NCBI GenBank assembly: GCA_023266675.1
Contig: JAHFPP010000003.1
Span: 1 to 45,315 of the forward strand
Direction: 5' to 3'
Length of the DNA stretch: 45,315 bases
From: Candidatus Woesearchaeota archaeon
Lineage (GTDB): Archaea > Nanobdellota > Nanobdellia > Woesearchaeales > BM511
Positions 17,721-27,567 of this stretch are shown here, piece by piece. Both the position numbers and the translations under genes were made by a program. The number at the start of each line of letters is the position of its first letter. The first letter of the stretch is position 1. A model generated the notes under the pieces. That model did not search any database and had not been told where the DNA came from. It worked only from the letters and a program-made list of their open reading frames with translations.

Positions 17721-18392
17721 TTAGAAGAATCTTATTATCGCTGTTTGATCATCGTTTTTAAAAAAATTATAGACGTGTCCAATATTCGCTCTTTTTTTAT
17801 ATAATAATAAAGATTCTAACCTATTGACAACTACGTCTGGATTTCGTGCGTTTTTAATTACACATTCATAAAGTTCATCAGGGGATATATTGTCTGTAAT
17901 GCCATCCGTAGCCAAAACAAGCCTGTCATTTTGTCTTAATTTGAATTGTTTTCTATGAATGTCTAGTTTATCTTCTATACCCATGGATTGACTGATAACT
18001 GAAGGATTCTCAGGTAAAGAATCTGAAGTTGTAAGTTCTATTGCTTTTCCATTTCTAAATATATATGCAGGACTATCACCGACATTGAAAACATATAATC
18101 TGTCTTCAATTTTTAAAGCAACGGTTGCTGTAGTTAGAGCTTTTCCCATAAATTGATTAGATAAATTGATATTAGCCCCTGTAAGAAGATTTTTTACATC
18201 TGTTGGCTTATTAATTTCTGCATTTAATAAATAAGTTCTTAATGTCAGACTAGCTTTTGAACCTTCACCTGCTGTACTGACACCATCAAATACAGCATCA
18301 ACAATAGACTCAGAACTTAAAAGTCGGGATAGATAATTATCTTCGCCATGCTTAGAATTTTTAAAATAAACTGCATAATCACCATTTTCCAT
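17721..18392 (-). CDS. PP2C-family serine/threonine phosphatase
   Basis: VDAVFDGVSTAGEGSKAS; ALTTATVALKIEDRLYVFNVGDSPAYIFRNGK; DRLVLATDGITDNI; NDDQTAIIRF. Confidence 0.85.
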   Translation of the reverse strand: MENGDYAVYFKNSKHGEDNYLSRLLSSESIVDAVFDGVSTAGEGSKASLTLRTYLLNAEINKPTDVKNLLTGANINLSNQFMGKALTTATVALKIEDRLYVFNVGDSPAYIFRNGKAIELTTSDSLPENPSVISQSMGIEDKLDIHRKQFKLRQNDRLVLATDGITDNISPDELYECVIKNARNPDVVVNRLESLLLYKKRANIGHVYNFFKNDDQTAIIRFF

Positions 18393-18512
18393 AATTTAAG
18401 AAATAGAGTTTTATTTAATAATATTCCTCTTGTAATTACTGTTGAAAGATAAAACAATATAAAAACTAAAAAAATGTTATTTTTGTTTAATAATATAGTC
18501 ATTTATAATATT

Positions 18513-18530
18513 TAGTAGTAATAACTACTA
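18513..18530. promoter_or_regulatory. Inverted repeat TAGTAGT-AATA-ACTACTA in divergent promoter region
   Basis: 7-bp perfect arms between the PP2C gene (-) and the IMPase-like gene (+). Confidence 0.45.
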
Positions 18531-18584
18531 CATAGTAATTATAAAATAGAAAGTATTAAATATAGGTTTTAATTTTATTATTTT

Positions 18585-19400
18585 ATGGATAAGAATATAG
18601 AACAATTAACGCAAACATGCTTAGAAGCTTTACTTATCGCAAATAATGTATTAAATACACTTGGCAACAAAGGAAGAGATGAAGTCCATGATGAACATGT
18701 TGTTGACATATCTACCAAAGGAGACATGGCTGCTTCTGATGCATTAATAAAATTCTTTAAAGAGCAAAATATTCCGGCAATTCTTTATAGTGAGGAATCT
18801 GGAAGAATTGAACTATCAAAAAATCCGAAATACACAATTACTTTTGATGATATTGACGGAACAGATAATTACCATCGTGGAAAAGGAATGCTTCCATATT
18901 GCACTGTTGTCACTATTTTTGATTCGCCAAACCCAAGTTTTGAGAATGCATTAATCAGTGGGGTTATTGAACATAATTCTAAGATGACGTGGCATGCCAT
19001 TAGAGGAAATGGTTGTTATTTGAATGGTGAGCTGGTAAAAACATCAGAGAGAAGAAACCTTGATAGACGAGCGCTTGTAATTATTGATCATTATGCATCA
19101 AGCGATGATATTTCAAATTTAGTAAAAGTTTATCCTGAATCCTGGGTAAAAGATTTTGGTTCTGCAGCTTTACATTTAGCCGGAGTAAGCAGCGGATTAT
19201 TTGATGCTTATATATCCCCATCACAAAAAGCCCATGAACTAGGGGCAGGATATCTTCTGATAAAAGAAGCCGGCGGATTCTTATCTGATAAGAAGGGAAA
19301 TAAGTTAGATAATTTAAAGTATGATTTCGATGCGAAATATAGTATTGTTGCTGCCTCAACAAAAGAGCTTGGTGAAATATTATTGTCAAAGATTAATTAA
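18585..19400 (+). CDS. Inositol monophosphatase / FBPase-like family phosphatase
   Basis: DISTKGDMAASDALIKFF; YSEESG; ITFDDIDGTDNYHRG; DFGSAALHLAGVSSGLFDAYIS; HELGAGYLLIKEAGG. Confidence 0.88.
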   Translation: MDKNIEQLTQTCLEALLIANNVLNTLGNKGRDEVHDEHVVDISTKGDMAASDALIKFFKEQNIPAILYSEESGRIELSKNPKYTITFDDIDGTDNYHRGKGMLPYCTVVTIFDSPNPSFENALISGVIEHNSKMTWHAIRGNGCYLNGELVKTSERRNLDRRALVIIDHYASSDDISNLVKVYPESWVKDFGSAALHLAGVSSGLFDAYISPSQKAHELGAGYLLIKEAGGFLSDKKGNKLDNLKYDFDAKYSIVAASTKELGEILLSKIN

Positions 19401-19405
19401 ATCAG

Positions 19406-19735
19406 TTAGATATTCTTATTTTTCTCAAAATACTCTTTTACTTCTGTTTTTATCTGCGCTTTAGCTTCTTTTCCAAGCTTGTAATAAGTCTTTTCAACAG
19501 ATGCTCCCCACGAGAAATCTCCGCTTTCAGTTTTTATCTCAACAATCTCAAACTCACCTGTTGAAATACCTTTTTTTAGGTTATAGTAGATTACCTCAGA
19601 CGTACAGTTAGGGAATAATTGGTTGTAAATCTTATGGATTTGGTAACCATATCCATGTCCTAGAAAATAAAGTATCTCAACAATGTTCTGCCTTACTTTT
19701 GATGACAATGGTCGGCCGCGTGTCTGCATAATCAT
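19406..19735 (-). CDS. Small winged-helix (PadR-like?) DNA-binding protein
   Basis: NIVEILYFLGHGYGYQIHKIYNQLFPNCTSEVIYYNLKKG...YYKLG. Confidence 0.45.
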   Translation of the reverse strand: MIMQTRGRPLSSKVRQNIVEILYFLGHGYGYQIHKIYNQLFPNCTSEVIYYNLKKGISTGEFEIVEIKTESGDFSWGASVEKTYYKLGKEAKAQIKTEVKEYFEKNKNI

Positions 19736-19779
19736 TAAAATATAGCAATCAATATAAAAACGTTTACAAACCTAAGAGT

Positions 19780-20721
19780 ATGAAACAGATATTTGAACTC
19801 TCAAAGAAGGACCTGGAAATTTCAAAGTTTGAAGTGCTAAGTTTATACAACCCAAAAAAGCATGAGTTATTGGATGACTTATTGATATTTGATTCGAAGG
19901 ATGATTTCTCAAAAAGACTTGCGTACACAAAAAATGTTTATGAGTTTGTTTTTGAATGCAACAATAAAGAAATTGACGAGACAATAAAAAGTTTTGACTG
20001 GAATATGATATATAATAAATCGTTCTCTGTAAGATTCATTGACAACACTGATAGAGAAAGAAAAATTGCAGGATTAATCTTTGACATCATAAAAACCCCT
20101 AAAGTTGACCTGAGAAATGCAAGCACAAAAATTGTTTTTTTCAGGAAGAAAGACAAGATTATTTGTGGCGTGCTAAAACATGAGAATGACAACGAGTTTT
20201 TGAAAAGACGAGCGCACATGCGCCCACAGCTTCACCCGACATCTCTACACCCTCAGCTTGCAATTGCGTGCATAAATATGACAGGAAAAACTGATGGCAC
20301 GCTACTTGACCCATTCTGCGGAAGCGGCGGCATACTTATTGAAGCAGGAATAATTGGTTTTAAAACAACCGGCTACGACATAGACAGAATAATGGTGAAT
20401 CGAAGCAGAATAAATCTTGATTACTATAAAATAAAAGATTATAACATAACGCTTCATGATGCCACAAAAATAAAAGACAGATTTGACTGCATAGTCACAG
20501 ACCTTCCATACGGGCGAAATTCAAAATTAAGCAGTGAAATAGAAGTTCTTTACAGAGAATTCCTAAAATCTGCGTATGAATCAACAGACTCAGCAGTTGT
20601 CTTGTTTCCTGATTTCACCGATTATAAGAAATTCATTGGCAAATGGAAAGTAAAATCTGTTTTTGACTACTACCTGCATAAAAGCCTAAGCAAGAAGATT
20701 GTTGTGCTTGAAAAAGGATAA
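19780..20721 (+). CDS. tRNA (guanine-N2)-methyltransferase, Trm-G10/Trm11-like
   Basis: RAHMRPQLHPTSLHPQLAIACINMTG; LLDPFCGSGGILIEAGIIGFKTTGYDID; DCIVTDLPYGRNS. Confidence 0.85.
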   Translation: MKQIFELSKKDLEISKFEVLSLYNPKKHELLDDLLIFDSKDDFSKRLAYTKNVYEFVFECNNKEIDETIKSFDWNMIYNKSFSVRFIDNTDRERKIAGLIFDIIKTPKVDLRNASTKIVFFRKKDKIICGVLKHENDNEFLKRRAHMRPQLHPTSLHPQLAIACINMTGKTDGTLLDPFCGSGGILIEAGIIGFKTTGYDIDRIMVNRSRINLDYYKIKDYNITLHDATKIKDRFDCIVTDLPYGRNSKLSSEIEVLYREFLKSAYESTDSAVVLFPDFTDYKKFIGKWKVKSVFDYYLHKSLSKKIVVLEKG

Positions 20722-20726
20722 TTAAG

Positions 20727-22256
20727 TTAATAGGTTTTTAATGACGAAAAGATTGAGTCATCAGCGTCTTCATCATATTTGGGTTTTTCTTCATCTTTTT
20801 CCTTGTCAATTTTATCTGAGTTTTTTTCTTTAATATTCTTTTTATCAGGAGTTTTTTCTTTTTCCTTATGAAGAAGTTTTTCTTTCTCATCACTAATTTC
20901 TTCATCTTCGCTGTCCAAAGTGAGATAGGCGGTTTTTTCTTCCTCTTTTTCATCTTTTTTTCTTGACAATTTTGGTTTTAATTGCGTTTTTTTCTGTTTT
21001 TTATCAGACTCATAATCATTTTCATAAACTTTTATATCTTCCCTGTCAAACTCCTCTCTTAAATCATCCTCTTCATCATAATTCACTGCTCCGTCTTCAA
21101 TTTTTTCGCGTATAGGATGAATTTCTTCCTTATGTATTAGCTCAACTTTCAGCTCTTTTTTCTTCAAAGGTTTTTGCTTTGATTCGTTTTCTGCTTCCAA
21201 AGAATCATATATCTTTATTTCGTCTTTTATGACTTCGTCTTCTTCTGATGCGTCATCCTGTTTTTGTGAAACTTCATAAACTTCAAGTTTTTGCATATTT
21301 TTTTCAAAAGGAGCAGTTTCATAAGTCGCTTCTATATCTTTAATTGATAAGACAAAGAAATCTTCTTTGCATATCGCAATTTCAACAAGTTTGTTCTTCC
21401 CGATTTCGCTTGCAATTTTTGATGATTCCAATATTTCTGTTTCACTTAATTTTTGCATTTTCCCAATTTCGCCTATGCTGATTTTGTCAGATTTAGTTTT
21501 GTTACTTATTTCATACTTTATTTGCTGTTTTTTCACGCTTATTTTTTTTAACCTGAAATCCTTTTCCCCAACATAATATTCGTCCGGAGTAATCTCCTTG
21601 TCATTAAAACCTTCATACGCTCCAAATATCGCTTTTAAAGTTATATAGTCTGTGCTATTTGTAAAAATCTGTACAGATTTTTCAGGATAAACCATTTTTT
21701 GAACTATGACTGCAATTTTGGAATCTAATGAGGAGTTAGTTTTAAGTTTTAAAGAAAGATTCCTTGAGGTGAACTCTGATGCATAAATGACTTTGATAGC
21801 TGTTAGTAGCTCGTTCTCTCCTTTGATGTTGAGTAGTGAAAGACTTTCTGTGTTGTTTTCTTTTTTATCATTATGGCTAACGCGTATTGCAACGCTGATT
21901 TTTTCATCTTTTGATTTTAAGAGTTCTACTGCCGAAAGCTTTTTTTCTGCAGCAATTGCAAGGTAATTTTCAATTATAAGAGATGAAAGATCCTGTGGAA
22001 ATTTTGTTTCAATGATGAGTTTTTGGATGTTATTTGCCGTTTCCTGCACGTTAATGCTGTTTAGTTTGGATAAAATTTCTGTTATTTTTGTATGAACCCC
22101 TGTGGTTTCCAGAAAATATTTGTGTCCAAGTGTTGTTAAAACAAATCCTGCAGGAATTTTTTGCTTTTGATATATCATAGCAATATTTAGCGCTTTTACC
22201 CCTATTATCTCAGAATTTATAAGTTTTATTTCGCTAAAAAGCAGTATTTGTGACAT
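20727..22256 (-). CDS. Degenerate PEP synthase/PPDK N-terminal-domain-like protein with acidic low-complexity C-terminal tail
   Basis: EIIGVKALNIAMIYQKQKIPAGFVLTT; GENELLTAIKVIYASEFTSRNLSLK; IAVIVQKMVYPEKSVQIFTN; KAIFGAYEGFNDKEITPDEYYV; tail rich in K/E/D. Confidence 0.65.
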   Translation of the reverse strand: MSQILLFSEIKLINSEIIGVKALNIAMIYQKQKIPAGFVLTTLGHKYFLETTGVHTKITEILSKLNSINVQETANNIQKLIIETKFPQDLSSLIIENYLAIAAEKKLSAVELLKSKDEKISVAIRVSHNDKKENNTESLSLLNIKGENELLTAIKVIYASEFTSRNLSLKLKTNSSLDSKIAVIVQKMVYPEKSVQIFTNSTDYITLKAIFGAYEGFNDKEITPDEYYVGEKDFRLKKISVKKQQIKYEISNKTKSDKISIGEIGKMQKLSETEILESSKIASEIGKNKLVEIAICKEDFFVLSIKDIEATYETAPFEKNMQKLEVYEVSQKQDDASEEDEVIKDEIKIYDSLEAENESKQKPLKKKELKVELIHKEEIHPIREKIEDGAVNYDEEDDLREEFDREDIKVYENDYESDKKQKKTQLKPKLSRKKDEKEEEKTAYLTLDSEDEEISDEKEKLLHKEKEKTPDKKNIKEKNSDKIDKEKDEEKPKYDEDADDSIFSSLKTY

Positions 22257-22313
22257 ATAAAGTTTATATGCTGCTTCTTATTTAAATTTTTCGACGAAAG
22301 AGGGTTATTTAAT

Positions 22314-22457
22314 TTATTTTGATATTGTAAGCACGAACACCACAAAGACCATTATTGCCAGAAATAATCTTAATATTGAGCCGATATGCTTATTCATCAA
22401 TAAATTTTCTTTCTCTAAATTTTTTTTTAGATTAATGTCAGGATCAGTTATTCCCAT
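22314..22457 (-). CDS. Small single-pass membrane protein, 47 aa
   Basis: MGITDPDINLKKNLEKENLLMNKHIGSILRLFLAIMVFVVFVLTISK; not in supplied ORF track. Confidence 0.4.
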   Translation of the reverse strand: MGITDPDINLKKNLEKENLLMNKHIGSILRLFLAIMVFVVFVLTISK

Positions 22458-22521
22458 CCGATTATATTGTATTATTTTAAAACACCTTTATGATAAATAC
22501 CAAGTTTATCAGATATATACT

Positions 22522-23499
22522 TCACTTTTTAAGGTTTATGTTTTTAATTTTAATCTTTGACTTAACAATTAAGTCATGGGCATCATTTGCATTAAGAAGT
22601 CCCTGTTTTGGCCCGACTTTTGACACAACCGACGCAGAATTTGCAACTCCAAGCTTAATTGCGTACTCAACTGAATTTTTTAATAAAAGCCCTGACAGAA
22701 ATGATGCTCCAAATGCGTCGCCAGCTCCTGTTGTTTCAAGAACTTTAACTTTTACTGCGTCAGCCTGGTATATTATGTCTGAATGGAGTAACTCGACGCC
22801 GTTTTTTCCCTGTGTTATTATAACCATATCAGGCCCAAGCTGATTAAGCTTATGGAGAAGAATTGGAATTGGTGCACTTCCGATAAGAAGCCTTGCCTCT
22901 TCATCATTTAATATCAATAAGTCAGTATTTTTAAGGATTTTTTTAAGCGAATCGCTTCCCTTGCTTGCAAGGTAATTGCTTGGATTAAAAGCCACTTTTA
23001 TTCCTTTCTTGACTGCATAGTCTGAGAGTTTTTCAAGAAGTTTGACGTCAATTGCGCAGAAATAAAACCATCTGCTCATTAGTTTTTCTTTGTCAAGATG
23101 CGCATAGTTTAGCTTTTCACTGGCGTCTTTGTAAACAAGTATCGTCCTGTCATCATCACTGCTGTCAAGGATAACAGAGTAATTTGTCATATCTTCAGAT
23201 ATTGTTCCAAGAAAATCAACGTTCTCCCTTTTCAATAAGTCTATTATACGCCGTCCATGGTCATCGTTGCCTATGTTTCCAAGGTATCCTGCCTTAAGGC
23301 CGAGTCTTGAAACAGCAACTGCAGTATTTGTTCCGCCGCCGCCTACTGAAAAATTAAGGCTTTTCATAAGTATCTTTGAGCCAGATGGATACGCTATCAA
23401 TGACTCTTTTGACTTTCCATTGTTTATTGTAATCAATTCTGCTTCGGTTTTTGCAAAAACGTCAAATGTTGCGCTTCCAATGGTGATTATATCGTACAT
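22522..23499 (-). CDS. PfkB/ribokinase family carbohydrate kinase
   Basis: MYDIITIGSATFDVFAKT; FSVGGGGTNTAVAVSRLGLKAGYLGNIGNDDHGRRI; VLETTGAGDAFGASFLSGLL. Confidence 0.93.
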   Translation of the reverse strand: MYDIITIGSATFDVFAKTEAELITINNGKSKESLIAYPSGSKILMKSLNFSVGGGGTNTAVAVSRLGLKAGYLGNIGNDDHGRRIIDLLKRENVDFLGTISEDMTNYSVILDSSDDDRTILVYKDASEKLNYAHLDKEKLMSRWFYFCAIDVKLLEKLSDYAVKKGIKVAFNPSNYLASKGSDSLKKILKNTDLLILNDEEARLLIGSAPIPILLHKLNQLGPDMVIITQGKNGVELLHSDIIYQADAVKVKVLETTGAGDAFGASFLSGLLLKNSVEYAIKLGVANSASVVSKVGPKQGLLNANDAHDLIVKSKIKIKNINLKK

Positions 23500-23592
23500 A
23501 CAACAGTAAAGGAGACATTAGTTTAAATAATTTTAGTGATGATTAACTAGTGGGTACAAAAAAATGCATAAATTAGAAAAATTAGAGAATTG

Positions 23593-24618
23593 TTATTTTA
23601 TATTATCAAGTATGTTATGCGCATTTTTTGTGTTAAGATAGTTTTTTAGCTTTTCAAAGTTCTTTCCAAGTTTCATGAATAGTTGCGTACGCTTGACGTC
23701 AACCTCTTTGTTTTGCACTCTTGCAAACTTGTCAGCTTCAATAAGCCCGTATGGGTATCCTAAAAAAACAGGGTCTTTTGAATTAAGATAAAGAAGTGAT
23801 AAAAGTATTTCAATTTTATCACTCTCCGGATTGTTTGCTTCAAGCCTGAAAACATATTTTGATTTTTCATTTAGCTTCACAATGTAAACTTCCGCCTTAT
23901 GATCATGGTTATCAATTTTTACGAGTGGATGATAATACCATTCACCGTCAACATTTAATGAGTTTAATATAGCTATGACTGAGTTTCCGCTTTCAGTTAG
24001 AAGCGACGTTGTTTTTGAAAGCGCTGATATCATAACATTATTTTCCATTGAAGCTTTATACATTTCATCAAACAATTTTTTCTCTCCGTTTACCGTTGCT
24101 TCAAGTGTTGTATCAAGAACGATGAATCCGTTTTTCAGTTCTTGGCAGAGTTTAGTTGCAAGTTTAATCTCAAGAAATTTTCTGGATATTTCTCCAATGC
24201 TTTCAACCTTAACCATTCTTCCGCCAGTTGAAAGTGTTGCGTCATAAGCGTCAAAACTCATTTTATCAATACCCAAAGCATCTCCTGAAGATATCTTCAC
24301 TTCGTAAGAAATTGATTTCTCTTTTTTTATTGCGTTTATTAGCACAAATGCCTCATAAGTATTTTTTTTTATTCTTTTGTTATTTTGGTATATACAGTAA
24401 TACAGTCTTATCATCTGCAAAGAAAAATTGTGTGCGCCAGTTATCTCCTGATTCCCACCATCGATGAATGCTATTAAATTAGGTGAATCTGATTTTTTTA
24501 TTTTGTGAAAGTTTTCTTTTGAAAGCTTTACTGGTGTATATCCTTCCCTTGGAAAATGAGGAATTTCGCTATCATGAAATGAAAGACGTTCTAAAAGGTC
24601 AATTACTGATTTTTCCAT
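23593..24618 (-). CDS. nurA: NurA-domain protein
   Basis: LIAFIDGGNQEITG...; GFIVLDTTLEA; VFLGYPYGLIEADKFARV. Confidence 0.65.
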   Translation of the reverse strand: MEKSVIDLLERLSFHDSEIPHFPREGYTPVKLSKENFHKIKKSDSPNLIAFIDGGNQEITGAHNFSLQMIRLYYCIYQNNKRIKKNTYEAFVLINAIKKEKSISYEVKISSGDALGIDKMSFDAYDATLSTGGRMVKVESIGEISRKFLEIKLATKLCQELKNGFIVLDTTLEATVNGEKKLFDEMYKASMENNVMISALSKTTSLLTESGNSVIAILNSLNVDGEWYYHPLVKIDNHDHKAEVYIVKLNEKSKYVFRLEANNPESDKIEILLSLLYLNSKDPVFLGYPYGLIEADKFARVQNKEVDVKRTQLFMKLGKNFEKLKNYLNTKNAHNILDNIK

Positions 24619-24692
24619 GAAAATAATTATTAGGTTGTTATATTTATAATTGATGTAAAAGATTGAAAGGATTATACGTTTTAGTTTTTAAA

Positions 24693-25004
24693 TTATTGAA
24701 GAACTGCAAAAATGTTTGAAATTTCCTTTGCTGTATTTTCATTGTATGCCCAGATGTCTATCTGTTCTGGATTAACGCATGCTTCATAATAGTTTCCCAT
24801 ATAAATACCACCAAATTTTGAACCAATAACATGTTCTCCCCTGGAAGGATGCATCTCTTTTATAAAATTATTTAACAATCTTGGCGCTGCATTTAAAAGT
24901 AAATGTGTTTTAAAATGGTAAGGCAAGTCTATGCTTCCAACAACTTCCGGAACTTTATCTCCATGGAATGTATGTTTAGTTTCTATAATATCATCTAATA
25001 CCAT
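24693..25004 (-). CDS. Hypothetical protein, 103 aa
   Basis: Intact ORF, no recognised domain. Confidence 0.45.
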   Translation of the reverse strand: MVLDDIIETKHTFHGDKVPEVVGSIDLPYHFKTHLLLNAAPRLLNNFIKEMHPSRGEHVIGSKFGGIYMGNYYEACVNPEQIDIWAYNENTAKEISNIFAVLQ

Positions 25005-25099
25005 AACCTAATAAAATAATAGGATTAATTTAAGCTTTTTGTTTTTTTTAGGGTAATATAATACAAAGTTTTATATAAAAAAAGGTGAAGGGAGTGTAT

Positions 25100-26980
25100 A
25101 TGAGAAAGGAAGGTATTCCACTATTGATTATACTGCTGTTTTTTGTTGTTCCATTTGTGGTTTCTGACGATTTTAAGGGTTACAAATACCCAGGCGATGA
25201 ATTCAGACTTAACGGTGACAATTTTTCAATTAAACTAAGCAAAGACTGGAAATCATCATACTTAAGCTATAATAAAGATGAACAGCTGATATTATCCAAT
25301 AATAGCTGTAAAGAAACAGAGAAAAAACTATATCTAATATGCTTTAAGGGAAGTGTAGTTGATTTTGACAAAAATATAGGCAAAATTGACGACCAAAGCG
25401 GAGAAACTGTACCTGGATTGAATTTAACAATAAGCTATAGAAGTCCTGAGATTATACTAATCAGAAATTTTTCAAAGATTAATCCTTTGATAATGGAAGC
25501 TGTTGATGTTAACATAACAATTGAGAATATTGGTAGAACTTCTGCAAATGTTGATTATTATGAAGTCATTCCAAGGGATATTGAAGTGACCGCATTAAAT
25601 GGTCTGGTTTATGACGGAGGAAATATAACATATTCAGCGGCATTAAATCCTGGTATGCTTCTTTTATTAAAATATAAGTTAAAGCCTTTAAAGAATCTAT
25701 CCTCAAACATAACAGGAAACATAACAGTATCATTTGAAGCACATAAAATAGTAACCCAGCTTGAAAAAATTAAATTTAGAACAAACGAAACAATAGTTCT
25801 CACCAAAAATATTACAAATAATTTAAGCGTAGAAGATTATGGTGTTTTAAGACTTGGTTTAAAAAATAAAGATAATGATGAGGCTATAAGAGGAAAGGTA
25901 TCTTTTGCTCTTCCAAAATCATTTAAGATAACAGGCATAAATGAGGGTAAAGTCCAGGAAACATCAAATTCATCATTTGATTATGAGTATTATATTGAGA
26001 GTCTTGGCTCAAGAGAGATAATCATCAATTTTACTCCAAAAAAAACAGGACAATATAACATTCCATTTATGATTAATTATACAACGCACGGCATAAATCG
26101 GATAGTAAAGGAAAATCTTAGCATAAAAATCATGTCTGGAAAGATAAATGCATCCATTATAACAAGTGACGATGAGGTTATGGGAAATCAGTTGATGAAT
26201 CTTAAGCTTATGATAAGGAATACTGATGATAATCTTGATTTTTATGATATAAGCGCAAAAATGAAAAATGAGGTTTTAAACAGAAATTTCTCCATACAAA
26301 AACTTCCTCCAAATTCAGAAGCAGTAATATTTGAGGATAATATTAGCATACCAAATTTTGAAAAAGTGGAGAAGATAACGCTTAATATTTCAGGGGTATA
26401 CATGTCCATAAATAATGAGAATTTCACTTTTTCAACCTCAAAGACAATAAAAGTGACTCCTCCATCAGAGATTATTGTAATAACACATGAATTCAATAAA
26501 TACATCAATGACCCTGACAAGGCAAAGATAACAGTCTATGTTGAAAACAAAAGAGATGTAACAGTTAAGGATATTGAGGTTAAGGAAAAAATTCCTTCAA
26601 ACATTAAAGTCCTTGACGGCGATACAAGAAATGTTATAAGCATAAGTCCAAAAAGAAAAAGTCAGGTATATACCTACACAATACAAACCATGGATAACAA
26701 AACAATTGACAATATAATAACTTCGCTCACATTTAAAGATGGAGAAAATGATATTTCTATAACACAGCCCCTTAAAGTAAACATTTCGTCAAAGAATGCC
26801 ACAAAATTAAGCGCGTCCACAAGAATTGTCAATGAAAAAACAAACAAAACAGTTGAAGTCAAAAAGAATGATATGATAAATGCGCAAACAATAATCAATA
26901 AGACAACAACCCCTCCAAGAGTAGACAACAGCAAGAAAACATTATGGCAAAAATTTGTAATCTGGCTTGGTAATATTTAA
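25100..26980 (+). CDS. Secreted or surface protein with DUF11/CARDB-like beta-sandwich repeats
   Basis: Signal peptide KEGIPLLIILLFFVVPFVVS; NITIENIGRTSANVDYYEVIPRDIEV and similar repeats; ATG at 25100 with GGAGTG SD. Confidence 0.7.
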   Translation: MRKEGIPLLIILLFFVVPFVVSDDFKGYKYPGDEFRLNGDNFSIKLSKDWKSSYLSYNKDEQLILSNNSCKETEKKLYLICFKGSVVDFDKNIGKIDDQSGETVPGLNLTISYRSPEIILIRNFSKINPLIMEAVDVNITIENIGRTSANVDYYEVIPRDIEVTALNGLVYDGGNITYSAALNPGMLLLLKYKLKPLKNLSSNITGNITVSFEAHKIVTQLEKIKFRTNETIVLTKNITNNLSVEDYGVLRLGLKNKDNDEAIRGKVSFALPKSFKITGINEGKVQETSNSSFDYEYYIESLGSREIIINFTPKKTGQYNIPFMINYTTHGINRIVKENLSIKIMSGKINASIITSDDEVMGNQLMNLKLMIRNTDDNLDFYDISAKMKNEVLNRNFSIQKLPPNSEAVIFEDNISIPNFEKVEKITLNISGVYMSINNENFTFSTSKTIKVTPPSEIIVITHEFNKYINDPDKAKITVYVENKRDVTVKDIEVKEKIPSNIKVLDGDTRNVISISPKRKSQVYTYTIQTMDNKTIDNIITSLTFKDGENDISITQPLKVNISSKNATKLSASTRIVNEKTNKTVEVKKNDMINAQTIINKTTTPPRVDNSKKTLWQKFVIWLGNI

Positions 26981-27022
26981 AACTGTAAAAGAAAATCCAG
27001 AAGTAAAGTAAATCCTAAAAAG

Positions 27023-27436
27023 TTATTTAACAATAATTCTTCCTTTCATTGAAGAATGAATGCCGCACACGTATTCATATGTTCCTGGAGTGTCAAACTT
27101 AAACTCAAAAAATCCTCCGTTTCCAATTGAAGGTGAGTTTACTGTTTCTGATTTGATAGTGTGAGTTGCTGAGTCCTGGTTTACCCATTTAACTTTGGTT
27201 CCGGTTTTAATGGTCAAAGTTTCTGGGATGAAAGCAAAATTCTTGATTGTAACAAGGGAAGATGCAGAGTTTGAATCAGAATTCTGGCTTGATATTATTG
27301 TGCTTGATTGACCACCTTTCGTGTTATCCTGAGAATCAGATGAAACAACCACATTGTTCTGATTACTGCACCCTGATAATAAGACTAAAAATGTAAGTAA
27401 CATTAATAATACCAGACTAAAAATTTTTGTATCCAT
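27023..27436 (-). CDS. Cupredoxin (plastocyanin-like) lipoprotein
   Basis: Lipobox LVLLSGC; VTIKNFAFIPETLTIKTGTKVKWVNQDSATHTI; FDTPGTYEYVCGIHSSMKGRIIV. Confidence 0.9.
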   Translation of the reverse strand: MDTKIFSLVLLMLLTFLVLLSGCSNQNNVVVSSDSQDNTKGGQSSTIISSQNSDSNSASSLVTIKNFAFIPETLTIKTGTKVKWVNQDSATHTIKSETVNSPSIGNGGFFEFKFDTPGTYEYVCGIHSSMKGRIIVK

Positions 27437-27567
27437 AAAAATAAATAGTTTATAACTATATATAAATGTTAAGATTAAGATGGCAAAGAGAGTAGAAATA
27501 GAAAAAAATATGCGCCGTTAAAGAGTCATTACAAAGATTTTTAAAGAATTACAATTCACTATATAGT

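Noticed and set aside
27480-27521. 13-aa ORF MAKRVEIEKNMRR upstream of topA
   Set aside because: Too short, no SD evidence; could be chance
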